The notes below the pieces were generated by a model. It was not told the DNA's origin and searched no databases. It saw nothing but the letters and a program-made list of their open reading frames with translations. This document shows positions 15,588-25,653 of a stretch of 64,000 bases of DNA, piece by piece (position 1 is the stretch's first letter; every line of letters begins with the position of its first letter). The position numbers and the translations under genes are program-made. The stretch comes from Prevotella sp. (lineage in GTDB: Bacteria > Bacteroidota > Bacteroidia > Bacteroidales > Bacteroidaceae). The DNA is taken from contig JAFYYV010000028.1 of the NCBI GenBank assembly GCA_017557405.1, positions 186,001 through 250,000 of the forward strand, written 5' to 3'.

Positions 15588-17360
15588 ATGTCAAACTTTA
15601 AAAACATTGAGCCTCTGCAGGACTTCAACTGGGACGAGTTCGAGCAAGGTTCAGCAATTGGCGAAAGCCGCGACGAGCTTCAGAAAGCTTACGACGAAAC
15701 CCTTAACAAGGTAGCCGACCACCAGGTTGTGGAAGGTAAGGTCACCCACGTCGATAAAAAAGAGGTGATCGTGAACATTGGTTACAAGAGCGATGGTATC
15801 ATCGCCGCTAGCGAATTCCGTTACAACCCCGACCTGAAGGTGGGCGATGTTGTGGAAGTTTATGTTGAAAATCAGGAAGACAAGAAAGGTCAGTTGGTGC
15901 TCTCTCACAAGAAGGCTCGCATGAGCAAGAGCTGGGAGCGTGTCAACGCTGCTTTGGACAACGAAGAGGTCATCACCGGTTACATCAAGTGCCGCACGAA
16001 GGGTGGCATGATCGTCGATGTGTTCGGAATCGAGGCCTTCTTGCCCGGCAGCCAGATCGACGTACATCCCATACGCGACTACGATGTGTTCGTAGGCAAG
16101 ACAATGGAGTTCAAGGTTGTGAAGATCAACCAGGAGTTCCGCAATGTTGTTGTTTCTCACAAGGCTCTCATCGAGGCCGAGCTCGAGGCTCAGAAGAAGG
16201 AGATCATCGGCAAGCTCGAGAAGGGTCAGATTCTCGAAGGTACAGTCAAGAACATCACCTCTTACGGTGTGTTTGTTGACCTGGGCGGTGTTGACGGACT
16301 CATCCACATCACCGACCTGTCTTGGGGCCGCGTAAGCGATCCTCATGAGGTGGTTGCCCTCGACCAGAAGATCAATGTCGTAATTCTCGACTTCGACGAC
16401 GAGAAGAAGCGCATCGCCCTCGGTCTGAAGCAGCTCACTCCGCATCCTTGGGATGCTCTCGATGCCGACCTGAAGGTGGGTGACCACGTGAAGGGTAAGG
16501 TGGTCGTGATTGCCGACTACGGTGCATTCGTTGAGATTGCTCCTGGTGTGGAAGGTCTGATCCACGTCTCTGAGATGTCTTGGAGCCAGCACCTGCGCAG
16601 CGCTCAGGAGTTCATGCACGTTGGCGACGAGGTGGAGGCAGTGATCCTGACTCTCGACCGCGACGAGCGCAAGATGTCTCTCGGCATCAAGCAGCTGAAG
16701 GAAGATCCATGGGAGGCTATCGAAGTGAAGTATCCTGTTGGTTCGAAGCACACCGCTAAGGTTCGCAACTTCACCAACTTCGGTATCTTCGTGGAGCTCG
16801 AGGAAGGTGTTGATGGTTTGATTCACATCAGCGACCTCTCTTGGACCAAGAAGGTGAAGCATCCTTCAGAGTTCACTCAGCAGGGTGCCGACATCGACGT
16901 TGTCGTTCTCGAGATCGACAAGGAGAACCGTCGTCTGAGCCTTGGTCACAAGCAGCTCGAGGACAATCCTTGGGATACCTACGAGACTCTCTACACTCCT
17001 GGAAGTGTGCACGTTGGTAAGATTACCGAACTGATGGACAAGGGTGCCGTGATCACTCTGAACGAGGGTGGCGAAGGCTTTGCTACTCCTAAGCACCTTG
17101 TGAAAGAGGATGGTAGCCAGGCACAGCAGGGTGAGGAACTCAGCTTCAAGGTGATTGAGTTTGTGAAGGACACCAAGCGCATCATCCTTTCTCACAGCCG
17201 CACATTCGAAGAGGCTAAGGAAGAGAAGAAGGCTGCTCCTCGCAAGCACGCTGCCAAGAAGGAAGAGGCTCCCGCAATCAACAACGTTGCCGCTGGTACC
17301 ACTCTTGGTGACATCGACGCTCTCGCCGAGCTGAAGGCTAAGCTCGAAAAGGGTGAATAA
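15588..17360 (+). CDS. rpsA: 30S ribosomal protein S1
   Basis: 590 residues with six S1 RNA-binding repeats; typical cores are GYKSDGIIAASEF, VDLGGVDGLIHITDLSWGR, VEIAPGVEGLIHVSEMSW and VELEEGVDGLIHISDLSW. S1 brings mRNA to the 30S subunit; in Bacteroidetes, where Shine-Dalgarno use is weak, it matters for initiation on A/T-rich leaders. The Lys/Ala/Glu-rich tail after the last S1 domain is usual. Codon use is that of highly expressed genes. Own promoter and terminator. Confidence 0.97.
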   Translation: MSNFKNIEPLQDFNWDEFEQGSAIGESRDELQKAYDETLNKVADHQVVEGKVTHVDKKEVIVNIGYKSDGIIAASEFRYNPDLKVGDVVEVYVENQEDKKGQLVLSHKKARMSKSWERVNAALDNEEVITGYIKCRTKGGMIVDVFGIEAFLPGSQIDVHPIRDYDVFVGKTMEFKVVKINQEFRNVVVSHKALIEAELEAQKKEIIGKLEKGQILEGTVKNITSYGVFVDLGGVDGLIHITDLSWGRVSDPHEVVALDQKINVVILDFDDEKKRIALGLKQLTPHPWDALDADLKVGDHVKGKVVVIADYGAFVEIAPGVEGLIHVSEMSWSQHLRSAQEFMHVGDEVEAVILTLDRDERKMSLGIKQLKEDPWEAIEVKYPVGSKHTAKVRNFTNFGIFVELEEGVDGLIHISDLSWTKKVKHPSEFTQQGADIDVVVLEIDKENRRLSLGHKQLEDNPWDTYETLYTPGSVHVGKITELMDKGAVITLNEGGEGFATPKHLVKEDGSQAQQGEELSFKVIEFVKDTKRIILSHSRTFEEAKEEKKAAPRKHAAKKEEAPAINNVAAGTTLGDIDALAELKAKLEKGE

Positions 17361-17417
17361 TTGACCATGTTGACGCCCATATTATTAATAATGTGGGAAA
17401 ACATACTGATAAGGAAA

Positions 17418-17448
17418 GGCTGCTTTGAAAAAAAGCGGCCTTTTTTTT
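17418..17448 (+). terminator. rpsA terminator overlapping the rho promoter
   Basis: GGCTGCTTT (17418-17426) pairs with AAAGCGGCC (17432-17440), followed by eight T. The end of the T run supplies the TTTG of the rho promoter. Confidence 0.85.
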
Positions 17449-17477
17449 GTCTATATCAGAAATAATGCGTATCTTTG
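17446..17477 (+). promoter_or_regulatory. rho promoter
   Basis: TTTG (17446-17449), 20 bp, TATCTTTG (17470-17477); leader about 70 nt to the ATG at 17552. Confidence 0.75.
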
Positions 17478-17551
17478 CACGTAGTTTAATACAGACACTA
17501 CGTTTCTGTTCTGGAAACGTGTTCTATTTCAACAAATTCATACTATTTTAC

Positions 17552-19555
17552 ATGTATTACAAAGACGATTTATTATCGAAAAATATCTCCGAACTCGAAG
17601 GTATTGCTAAGGAAGTAGGTGCCGACTTGAGTCTCGGCTCTGATATAGAAGCATTGGTTTACGACATCCTGGAGAAGCAGGCGGTGGCGGAAGCTGCGAA
17701 GAACCCGCTGGGAACGAAGCGCAAGCGCACACGTATCGCCAAGAAGGACACTACCGATCGTGTCTATTCGGTGAATGGAAAGGATGGCGAGAACTTTGAC
17801 TTGAAGAAGAACAAGGCATCGGTCGAGCAAGCTCCTCTTTTCAAGGACGAACCCGAGAAGGTCGTTGTCGAGGAGGCTCCTGTGGCTGTGGTTGAAGAAC
17901 CTGCTCCCGAGCCCGCTCCAGCTCCCAAACGCAGGGGTAGGAGAACGAAGAAGGAGATTGAGGAGGCAAAGGCTGCCGAGGCAGCCGCCAAAGCCGCCGC
18001 TGAAGCCGCTCTAAAAGCCGAACTTCCTGAGGAGCCCGTCGCAGAAGCTCCCATGCAAGACGTGGAGAATGTAGTCGAGATGGCTGATATGGTTCCTGAA
18101 GAGATGCCTGAGGCTGAGTTTGTTCCTGAGGCTGAGTTCTCGATGGGTGCTGGAAATGGCGCCGACGAGCAGGACTCGAATCTGCTGGCTCAGTTGCAGG
18201 CGAAAATCAATGCCCACAACGAGGGCGGCGATGAGCAGCCGGAGATGATGATTGAGAGCGGCTATTGGGCTGGTGACCCGCAGGATGGCACCGACTTCAT
18301 TCCCGTTGTCGACCTTCCCATCGAAGACCAGGGCGCTGTTCCCAACTACGACATGTTCGACAATCCCACGATGCCGATGGTGCAGGCTGCTCCCGTCTAT
18401 CAGCAGGCTCCTGTGGCTGTTCCTCAATACGACTTCGAGGACATCGTGAAAGCGAATGGCGTGCTCGAGATCATGCCCGATGGATACGGATTCCTTCGTT
18501 CGAGCGATTACAACTATCTGTCGTCACCCGACGATGTGTATGTAGCTACCAACCTCATCAAACGTTACGGTTTGAAGACGGGCGATGTGATTCAATGCTG
18601 CGTGCGTCCTCCACACGATGGCGAGAAGTATTTCCCATTGACGAGCATCGAGAAGATCAACGGACGTGATCCGTCGGAAGTGCGCGACCGCATTCCGTTC
18701 GAGCATCTCACTCCGCTCTTCCCCGACGAGAAGTTCACCCTTTGCGGCGATCCTCACACCACGAACCTCTCCACACGTATTGTTGATTTGTTCTCACCGA
18801 TTGGTAAGGGTCAGCGTGCGCTTATCGTTGCACAACCCAAGACAGGTAAGACCATCTTGATGAAGGATATTGCCAACGCCATCGCCGCCAACCATCCCGA
18901 AGCCTATCTGATGATGCTGCTGATTGACGAGCGTCCTGAGGAGGTGACCGATATGGCTCGCACCGTGAATGCTGAGGTCATCGCTTCTACGTTCGATGAG
19001 CCCGCCGAACGCCACGTGAAGATTGCTGGAATCGTGTTGGAGAAAGCAAAGCGTATGGTGGAATGCGGACACGATGTCGTGATTTTCCTTGACTCCATCA
19101 CTCGTTTGGCTCGTGCCTACAACACCGTTTCTCCTGCCAGCGGTAAGGTGCTGACGGGTGGTGTGGACGCCAATGCCCTGCAGAAGCCGAAACGTTTCTT
19201 CGGTGCTGCCCGTAACATCGAGGGCGGTGGTTCGTTGACCATCATTGCTACCGCACTCATCGACACGGGTTCGAAGATGGACGAGGTGATCTTCGAGGAA
19301 TTCAAGGGAACCGGCAACATGGAGTTGCAGCTCGATCGCTCGCTCTCCAACAAGCGTATCTTCCCAGCTGTCAATCTGGTGGCTTCAAGCACGCGTCGTG
19401 ACGACTTGTTGCAAGACAAGACTACACTCGACCGCATGTGGATCCTGCGTAAGTATATTGCCGACATGAACTCGATCGAGGCAATGAACACCATCCACGA
19501 GCGGATGGAGAAGACCATCAACAACGACGAATTCCTGTTGTCGATGAATTCATAG
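17552..19555 (+). CDS. rho: Transcription termination factor Rho with long disordered N-terminal region
   Basis: 667 residues from ATG 17552 ([20 protein letters not shown]). A short SAP-like Rho_N segment (1-50) leads into about 240 residues rich in Ala, Glu, Pro and Lys (for example [20 protein letters not shown]), then the RNA-binding cold-shock fold ([19 protein letters not shown], about 300) and the RecA-like ATPase with P-loop AQPKTGKT and Walker B VVIFLDS. E. coli Rho has 419 residues; the insert is a known Bacteroidetes feature that can drive condensate formation. It terminates RNA synthesis as a hexameric 5'-3' RNA translocase. A longer upstream frame is excluded because the promoter lies there. 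Confidence 0.96.
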   Translation: MYYKDDLLSKNISELEGIAKEVGADLSLGSDIEALVYDILEKQAVAEAAKNPLGTKRKRTRIAKKDTTDRVYSVNGKDGENFDLKKNKASVEQAPLFKDEPEKVVVEEAPVAVVEEPAPEPAPAPKRRGRRTKKEIEEAKAAEAAAKAAAEAALKAELPEEPVAEAPMQDVENVVEMADMVPEEMPEAEFVPEAEFSMGAGNGADEQDSNLLAQLQAKINAHNEGGDEQPEMMIESGYWAGDPQDGTDFIPVVDLPIEDQGAVPNYDMFDNPTMPMVQAAPVYQQAPVAVPQYDFEDIVKANGVLEIMPDGYGFLRSSDYNYLSSPDDVYVATNLIKRYGLKTGDVIQCCVRPPHDGEKYFPLTSIEKINGRDPSEVRDRIPFEHLTPLFPDEKFTLCGDPHTTNLSTRIVDLFSPIGKGQRALIVAQPKTGKTILMKDIANAIAANHPEAYLMMLLIDERPEEVTDMARTVNAEVIASTFDEPAERHVKIAGIVLEKAKRMVECGHDVVIFLDSITRLARAYNTVSPASGKVLTGGVDANALQKPKRFFGAARNIEGGGSLTIIATALIDTGSKMDEVIFEEFKGTGNMELQLDRSLSNKRIFPAVNLVASSTRRDDLLQDKTTLDRMWILRKYIADMNSIEAMNTIHERMEKTINNDEFLLSMNS

Positions 19556-19580
19556 ACCACTATACATTATATATATAATA

Positions 19581-19616
19581 AAGGAACCTTGCTCTTGGAG
19601 TGGGGTTCCTTTTTTC
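19581..19616 (+). terminator. rho terminator
   Basis: AAGGAACC pairs with GGTTCCTT and is followed by a T run. The remaining 302-bp gap up to gdhA is AT-rich with runs such as GTTGCTTTTTTC twice. Confidence 0.85.
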
Positions 19617-19770
19617 ATATTTGCTTGCCAGATGGATTGAATATCGAGTTCGGCGGTTGTTGACGCACACAATTCGCTTGAATATAAATGTCGAAAAGTT
19701 GCTTTTTTCTTCTTTTTTCAATAAAAAAGTTGCTTTTTTCTATTTTTTTGAGAAAAAATCTTTCTTTTTG

Positions 19771-19801
19771 TTTGTTATTTGAGAAAAATGCTTTACCTTT
19801 G
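19771..19801 (+). promoter_or_regulatory. gdhA promoter
   Basis: TTTG (19771-19774), 19 bp, TACCTTTG (19794-19801); leader about 50 nt. Confidence 0.75.
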
Positions 19802-19857
19802 CAATCGTTTTTTGAAACATTTATCAACCAACCAATAAATTTTAAAGTAAAAAGATT

Positions 19858-21192
19858 ATGAATGCAGCAAAAGTTGTAGAAACTCTGAAACAGAGATTCC
19901 CCAATGAGCCGGAGTACATCCAGGCCGTCAGTCAGGTATTAGGCACTATCGAAGAGGAGTACAACAAACATCCCGAATTCGAAAAGGCAAATCTCATTGA
20001 GCGTCTTTGTATTCCAGATCGTTTGGTAGAGTTCCGCGTAACGTGGACCGACGACAAAGGAAATGTACAAACCAACATGGGTTATCGTATCCAGCACAAC
20101 AACGTGATTGGCCCGTACAAAGGTGGTATTCGTTTCCACGCCTCTGTGAACCTTTCGATTCTGAAGTTCCTTGCTTTTGAGCAGACTTTCAAAAACTCGC
20201 TGACCACACTTCCTATGGGTGGCGCAAAAGGTGGTTCGGACTTCTCACCCCGCGGCAAGTCGAATGCTGAGGTGATGCGTTTCTGCCAGGCCTTCATGAG
20301 CGAGCTCTATCGTCACATTGGTCCTGATGAGGACGTTCCCGCTGGCGATATCGGTGTCGGTGGCCGTGAGGTGGCTTACATGTTTGGTATGTACAAGAAG
20401 CTCACCCATCAGTTCCAGGGTGTGCTGACCGGTAAGGGTCTTGAGTTCGGTGGATCTCTGATTCGTCCCGAGGCTACTGGTTATGGTAATGTGTACTTCC
20501 TGCAGAACATGCTCGCTACAAAGGGCATCGATATCAAGGGTAAGACTGTCCTCGTGAGTGGTGCCGGTAACGTTGCCCAGTACACGATGGAGAAACTGAT
20601 CCAGCTGGGTGCCAAGCCTGTCACTTGCTCCGACTCTGACGGTTATATCTACGATCCCGATGGAATCGACCGCGAGAAACTCGACTACATCATGGAGTTG
20701 AAGAACGTTGAGCGCGGACGTATCAGCGAATATGCAGAGAAATATGGTGTGAAGTATGTGGCTGGTCAGAAGCCTTGGTTCGAGAAAGCCGACATCGCTC
20801 TGCCTTCTGCTACTCAGAACGAAATCAACGGTGAGGCTGCCAAAGCTCTTGTTGCCAACGGCGTGTTTGCTGTGAGCGAAGGTGCCAACATGCCTTCTAC
20901 TCCTGAGGCCATCAAGGTATTCCAGGATGCTAAGATCCTCTACGCTCCTGGTAAGGCCGCTAATGCTGGTGGTGTATCTGTTTCTGGTCTTGAGATGTCT
21001 CAGAACTCTGAGCGTTTGAGCTGGACAGCCCAGGAAGTTGACGACTATCTGAAGCGCATCATGAACGACATCCACGCCAACTGTGTGAAGTATGGTACGG
21101 AGGCCGATGGCTATATCAACTATGTAAAGGGTGCCAACGTGGCTGGCTTCTTGAAGGTTGCCAAAGGCATGATGGCTCAGGGCATTGTGTAA
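19858..21192 (+). CDS. gdhA: Glutamate dehydrogenase (NADP-type)
   Basis: 444 residues, the length of hexameric GDH. Substrate motifs: GYRIQHNNVIGPYKGGIRFH and LPMGGAKGGSDFSP with the catalytic and binding Lys residues; nucleotide-binding turn VSGAGNVAQYTMEKL at about 235. It makes glutamate from 2-oxoglutarate and ammonia, the main ammonia assimilation step in gut Bacteroidales. It stands alone with its own promoter and terminator. NADP preference is inferred from family resemblance. Confidence 0.96.
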   Translation: MNAAKVVETLKQRFPNEPEYIQAVSQVLGTIEEEYNKHPEFEKANLIERLCIPDRLVEFRVTWTDDKGNVQTNMGYRIQHNNVIGPYKGGIRFHASVNLSILKFLAFEQTFKNSLTTLPMGGAKGGSDFSPRGKSNAEVMRFCQAFMSELYRHIGPDEDVPAGDIGVGGREVAYMFGMYKKLTHQFQGVLTGKGLEFGGSLIRPEATGYGNVYFLQNMLATKGIDIKGKTVLVSGAGNVAQYTMEKLIQLGAKPVTCSDSDGYIYDPDGIDREKLDYIMELKNVERGRISEYAEKYGVKYVAGQKPWFEKADIALPSATQNEINGEAAKALVANGVFAVSEGANMPSTPEAIKVFQDAKILYAPGKAANAGGVSVSGLEMSQNSERLSWTAQEVDDYLKRIMNDIHANCVKYGTEADGYINYVKGANVAGFLKVAKGMMAQGIV

Positions 21193-21220
21193 TTGCTTGA
21201 AATCATTACATAATATGTGA

Positions 21221-21253
21221 AAGGTTGCGGAACTTGAGTTCTGCAACCTTTTT
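21221..21253 (+). terminator. gdhA terminator
   Basis: AAGGTTGC...GCAACCTT with inner GAAC/GTTC pairing, then TTTTG. Confidence 0.9.
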
Positions 21254-21299
21254 GTTTGTGAGCACTCATGCGAGTGTTTTACGTTATCTCAAGAATGAT

Positions 21300-23504
21300 T
21301 TATGATTGTTGTCGAACGATGAGGTCGGACATGATGGCTTTGTCGGCAGTGCTCACCTCATAGTCGTCAAGAAGGGTTTTGTCGTTGTTGAACGCTTCTT
21401 GGATGAGGGTCGTCGCATTCTTCTCCGAGTTGTCGGCGCTGGTGTAGCGGTGGAAAAGACCGACAGCCTCTTCGATTTTGCCAGCAAACCATTTGCAATA
21501 GCCGGCATTCAGGTAATCCATCGGTTCGTTTTTCTTCATCCCAAGTAGCGTGTCGTAGATGTTCTCGGCTTGTTGAATGTTCTTTTGCACCAGCAATCCC
21601 CATCCCAAAGCGCGCAACACATTCTTGTCGTCGGCATTTTCGTAGTTGAGCCGATAGAGCAGTTTCACGCCTTCATCGACCTTGTGGTTGTTGATCTGGG
21701 CGATGCTCAGATTGAGCATATAGTGGCGATTGTCGGGGTGCAGGTCGACGAGTCGGGTGTAGTTCTTCTCGGCTTCGGCGAAATCTCCACATCGCATGCT
21801 TGCCTGAGCCAATCCTTTGATGGCTTGTTCGTTGTCGGGTTGCTCGGCCACCAAGCGGAGGAAACTTTGGCGTGCTTGGTCGAATTGCCCGTCGTTCATC
21901 GCCGAAAGGGCCACAAGCATGTCGTGTTCGGAATCGTTTTCTGGCCATATTTGTCGTTCGAGCATCTGACGCAGACAATCGTGGCGTTTCTGTTTGATGA
22001 GGAAACGTCCCATTCTCGAAAACATCTTGTTCAACGAGGTGTCGGCCAAAGCTGGATTCGCAAAGAAGAAACGGTTGGGATTCTTCACGTAGTCGAAAGG
22101 AGTATCGAAGTCGTCTTTCTGCTGATAGACGCGGAAGAAACGATAAAGGTCCTGCAGATACATTCGTCGGATGTAGGCAGGCGATTGCCTTTCCGCATCG
22201 TCCATTGTGGGACCTATCGCCTCGCGGTTGTCGAGCATCTCGCGCATGTTGGCGGGTATCTTGTCGATGACGGAGGTCATAGCAAGGGTGAACGAATATT
22301 TGTCGGAGTCGCAGAAAGGTCCGCTATCCAACAGAATCTGCAAGAAACGACTTCTTTTCAGTTCCCTCCTCGCTTGTGAAATGCCCGGATGATCGAGATA
22401 GAAGGGGATGAACCAATTGCTCAACGTGTAGAAGAACGAGAACCGCTTCATTTGTGAGAACCCGCCGAAATAGATGTCGGAGCCAGCCTTCTGCATTTCC
22501 ATCATCTTCGAGATGCTCTTCTCCAGTTCCTCCATCGCTTTGTCGTCGGCGTCGGGATGAAGAATGTCCTGCATCGGGTCGTCTTCCTTCTCCTCGATAC
22601 CGAATCTTGTAACCCTGAAGTTGTTGTTCTTCATGATGGTGGGGATGATGTCACGTTGAATAGCGGCGTTGTCGCGGTCGGTGTTCATGCAATAGAATAT
22701 CTGCATCTGAAGTTCCAACAGTTCCCGACAAGCGTCTTCGTTATTGCAGAAGTCGTTAACTACCTGCTTAAAGGGTTCGAAGAGTGAGTAGTCGCCCATA
22801 GGAAGGGCGAAGGCGAAACCTACAAGAGCGCGTTGTTTCAGATAGTCGTCGGTGGCTTGCTGATAGACGTCTTTCAAGGTCGTTAGCTTGTAAACATCAA
22901 ACTCGTTCATCGCCGAAAGCATGATAGCGCACGTCATCATACGCGCATCGATGGAGTCGATGGTGGGCGAGAGAATCAGTTGGCTCATCGACGTAGCAAG
23001 TCCTTCGTTCCATTGAGGAGAAACGAGGATGAGGTCGAATAGCCAGTTGACGTATTGTTGATGTTTGAAGGCAAGTTCCTCGCGTCGTTCAGTTGTGCTT
23101 TCTTCGCTTTCCAAAGAAAGCATCGCGGCTTCTTGAACGAACCCCTCAAGCCGTTGGCGAATCGAATCGGGTGACACGTTTTGTTGTCCCACCGTGTTTC
23201 CTGCTTCGCGTAAAGAGCTGTTGGCGCCTCTGATGGCAAATTGCAACTCGAGGTCGCAAGCCACCCGATAGGTTTTCCTCAACAGGTTGTCGTAGAGGTC
23301 GGAGCGTTTTTCATCGCGGAAACCACGCAACATGAAGTCGCACATCAGTTGGTAGTCGTTCTCGATTGCCTCCAACTCGTTGGCATACGACGACAACCAT
23401 TGCTTGTCCGCAAGAAAGGCGTGAATCCGATGGAGTGCGGCTCCGAGATTCCTTTCTTCAAGAATGATGCGTTTGGCTTCTTTCAGGTTAGGTTCGTTCA
23501 GCAT
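21300..23504 (-). CDS. Large TPR protein of unknown function
   Basis: 734 residues, no signal peptide. Tetratricopeptide-like helical pairs are clear in the C-terminal third (LAEQPDNEQAIKGLAQASMR; RLVDLHPDNRHYMLNLSIAQ; NIYDTLLGMKKNEPMDYLNA). The N-terminal two thirds are helical without recognised motifs. TPR domains bind proteins, so a scaffold role is likely. It begins 18 bp after the ABC-type lipoprotein gene on the same strand, so both are probably one transcript. Confidence 0.85.
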   Translation of the reverse strand: MLNEPNLKEAKRIILEERNLGAALHRIHAFLADKQWLSSYANELEAIENDYQLMCDFMLRGFRDEKRSDLYDNLLRKTYRVACDLELQFAIRGANSSLREAGNTVGQQNVSPDSIRQRLEGFVQEAAMLSLESEESTTERREELAFKHQQYVNWLFDLILVSPQWNEGLATSMSQLILSPTIDSIDARMMTCAIMLSAMNEFDVYKLTTLKDVYQQATDDYLKQRALVGFAFALPMGDYSLFEPFKQVVNDFCNNEDACRELLELQMQIFYCMNTDRDNAAIQRDIIPTIMKNNNFRVTRFGIEEKEDDPMQDILHPDADDKAMEELEKSISKMMEMQKAGSDIYFGGFSQMKRFSFFYTLSNWFIPFYLDHPGISQARRELKRSRFLQILLDSGPFCDSDKYSFTLAMTSVIDKIPANMREMLDNREAIGPTMDDAERQSPAYIRRMYLQDLYRFFRVYQQKDDFDTPFDYVKNPNRFFFANPALADTSLNKMFSRMGRFLIKQKRHDCLRQMLERQIWPENDSEHDMLVALSAMNDGQFDQARQSFLRLVAEQPDNEQAIKGLAQASMRCGDFAEAEKNYTRLVDLHPDNRHYMLNLSIAQINNHKVDEGVKLLYRLNYENADDKNVLRALGWGLLVQKNIQQAENIYDTLLGMKKNEPMDYLNAGYCKWFAGKIEEAVGLFHRYTSADNSEKNATTLIQEAFNNDKTLLDDYEVSTADKAIMSDLIVRQQS

Positions 23505-23522
23505 TTGTCGGTTTTCCTTTCA

Positions 23523-24428
23523 TTATTTCTTCTTGGCTCGTTCCAAATCGACCGCGCGGGGTGGGGCAGCATGTGGGAAAGTCAGCTTCGGCAGAGCCTC
23601 GACGGTCTTGTCGTCCGTTTGGCAATACTTCTTGATCAAGTCGGCATATTCTTTCAACCCATAGTGGTTGATGGAATCGCAAGCTCTGTTGTAGGCTTTC
23701 ACAAAGACATCGAGCTGTTGCTGGCGACGTTTGTCTTTCAAAGCGTTCTCGCGAAACGCGATGACACCCAACCGAATGTCTTTTGTCTTCGTATCCATCA
23801 TCACGGGATGCTTGGCCAATCGAGCCGTTGTTGCTTGCGGTTCGGGCAACCACATCGCGTCCATCTCGTTGTTGATGAGCATGCGAAGTCTCAAGGGTAT
23901 GTCGTTGATCTGAATGCGGAACACGGCGGCGCTTGTCTTCACGCCATCGAGTGCCAAGTCGGTCAGGTAGTCGGTGGCCGAAAAGCGAGTCATAGCCACC
24001 ATCTTGTCGCCCAACTGCTTGGGTTCTTTCACGCGAGCCGTGCGGTTGCTGATGAATTGCCAATGAGTGTTCGTAGCCGCCACATAGCGTAGGGGAGTTC
24101 CTTTCGTTTGCAGGCGTTCGCCTCTGATGAGGTCGGTGATGCTGCCTTCCACGCTTCCACCAGCCAGCGCGGTGTCGCAATCCATCTGGGCATTGTATAG
24201 GCGCAAACGGACGTCGGTCTTCAAGGCCTCGAAGAATTTGTGGTCTTTGGCCAGATAAATGGGAAGACAATCGAGCGTGGGCAGCACCGCCACCTTGAAA
24301 GCCAGAGAATCCTCTTTTCTCAATTGTGCTTGTTGGGCGCGCGTCAACCTTTTCGTTTCTTCGTATGAAGGTCCGCAAGCGGCAACCACGAAGGTCAATA
24401 CCAGCAGATATTGGAATGCTTTTTTCAT
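23523..24428 (-). CDS. Substrate-binding lipoprotein, NMT1/SsuA-like
   Basis: 301 residues. Lipobox FVVAAC (Cys about 18). Residues 44-60 (FKVAVLPTLDCLPIYLA) and the following KDHKFFEAL match the start of the NMT1/THI5/SsuA binding-protein fold, with AGGSVEGSITDLI at the ligand pocket. Such proteins deliver small ligands to ABC importers, but no permease or ATPase gene is nearby, so the partner is elsewhere or the protein has another role. It is followed by the large TPR gene. Confidence 0.82.
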   Translation of the reverse strand: MKKAFQYLLVLTFVVAACGPSYEETKRLTRAQQAQLRKEDSLAFKVAVLPTLDCLPIYLAKDHKFFEALKTDVRLRLYNAQMDCDTALAGGSVEGSITDLIRGERLQTKGTPLRYVAATNTHWQFISNRTARVKEPKQLGDKMVAMTRFSATDYLTDLALDGVKTSAAVFRIQINDIPLRLRMLINNEMDAMWLPEPQATTARLAKHPVMMDTKTKDIRLGVIAFRENALKDKRRQQQLDVFVKAYNRACDSINHYGLKEYADLIKKYCQTDDKTVEALPKLTFPHAAPPRAVDLERAKKK

Positions 24429-24678
24429 AAATGCAAAGATACAAATAATCGGTGGAACAAACGAACAATTTGGGAAGATTAACGATTAGATGATTTGGGG
24501 TGTCTTTCTGGTGATGAAACATTATGATTCGTTTGTCAAGAAAATTCTGAATTTTGCCCCCTCAAAACGGCCATCGTTTCATAATAAAAGCCAATCGCTC
24601 GCAAATACGCGAGTTTTGAGCGTTTTCGGAACGTGTTGATAACCAATAAGTTCCGTTTCCTTTACAAACAATGAACCG

Positions 24679-24807
24679 GTCAAAGCTATGCAATGACCTT
24701 GTCAAAGCTATGGAATGAGGTTGTCAGAGCTATGCTTTGATGGTGTCAGATGCCACATGTAAGCGGGTCAAAGCATAACTATGAGCGGCTCAGATGATAC
24801 ATGTGAC
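24679..24807. repeat. 22-bp-period dyad array 2 (six units)
   Basis: Units begin at 24679, 24701, 24723, 24745, 24767 and 24789, each 19 bp (for example GTCAAAGCTATGCAATGAC) plus a 3-bp linker (CTT, GTT, GGT, CGG, CGG). Ends follow the dyad STYA...TRAS. It lies in a 510-bp gene-free gap between two minus-strand genes; the rest of the gap holds only short GC-rich inverted repeats such as CGGAAC...GTTCCG (about 24628-24656). Confidence 0.9.
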
Positions 24808-24938
24808 AATTTCGGATGTAAAAAATGGGGAGATTGGAGCGGAAAAACGGTTTTCTCACACGATTTTCTTCTCTAGATTGAACGGAAAAGTCGACAATTT
24901 TTTGTAAAAGAAAATGTACAAATGAATGGCTTTTCCCT

Positions 24939-25643
24939 TCATTTTTTCTTGCCCAAACGACGGTAATACTCAGTAAGCGTGGCGCGATTGACGCCCAGTT
25001 TTACCAGTTCGTTGAGGTCAGAGCGGGCTTCATCGAAACGGCGCATTTGAATCCTCGTTTCCACGCGAGCCAGCAGATAATCGGTGTTTTTCGGGTCGCG
25101 TTTGATGGCTTCGCCGTAGTCGTATTCGGCAGGCTCCCACATCTGGCGCTCCATCTCCATACCAGCTCGGGCGGCATAGACAATCGCGCTATCGGGGAAC
25201 TGGCTGACCATATTGTTGATTTGGTTGTAGGCCTCTGTGTAGTGCTTGTCTTTCTGGTTGAGAAGGGCCAATCCCAATTGCGCCTCAAAGTGGCCAGGAA
25301 CCGCAGCCAACAGGTTCTCATAGTCGAGTCGGGCGAATCCATAGCGATAAAGTTTTTCGTTAACAAATGCTCGGAAATACCTTGCAGCTAGATTGTTGGG
25401 GTTCCTGTCGAGAATGTAGTCGTATTCCTCTTTCGCTTTGTCCCATTCCTCCAACATCAAGTTCCAGCCCGCCTTCTTCAAACGCAAGTCGGTGTTGTCG
25501 GGATGATACTCCATCGCATCGATGGCCAAGCGGAGCGAGTCGCGCAAGGCTTTTGTGTCTTGAGCGGAAACAGGTTGTGCGGCCAACATGCAAATGATGG
25601 CGAAGAGACACGATGCGAACTTCGAGCGGATACAGTTTTTCAT
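24939..25643 (-). CDS. Exported TPR protein
   Basis: 234 residues from the ATG at 25643; the preceding open frame has no signal and overlaps the upstream gene. Signal peptide CLFAIICMLAAQPVSAQ, then about five TPR-like units (MEYHPDNTDLRLKKAGWNLM; LLAAVPGHFEAQLGLALLNQ; AIKRDPKNTDYLLARVETRI). Probably a periplasmic binding or scaffold protein. Function unknown. Ten bp separate it from the 67-residue gene upstream. Confidence 0.85.
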   Translation of the reverse strand: MKNCIRSKFASCLFAIICMLAAQPVSAQDTKALRDSLRLAIDAMEYHPDNTDLRLKKAGWNLMLEEWDKAKEEYDYILDRNPNNLAARYFRAFVNEKLYRYGFARLDYENLLAAVPGHFEAQLGLALLNQKDKHYTEAYNQINNMVSQFPDSAIVYAARAGMEMERQMWEPAEYDYGEAIKRDPKNTDYLLARVETRIQMRRFDEARSDLNELVKLGVNRATLTEYYRRLGKKK

Positions 25644-25653
25644 CGTTTGTCGG

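Noticed and set aside
24679-24807. CRISPR array
   Set aside because: The repeated units are degenerate dyads with 3-bp linkers; there are no unique spacers of 30 bp or so and no cas genes.
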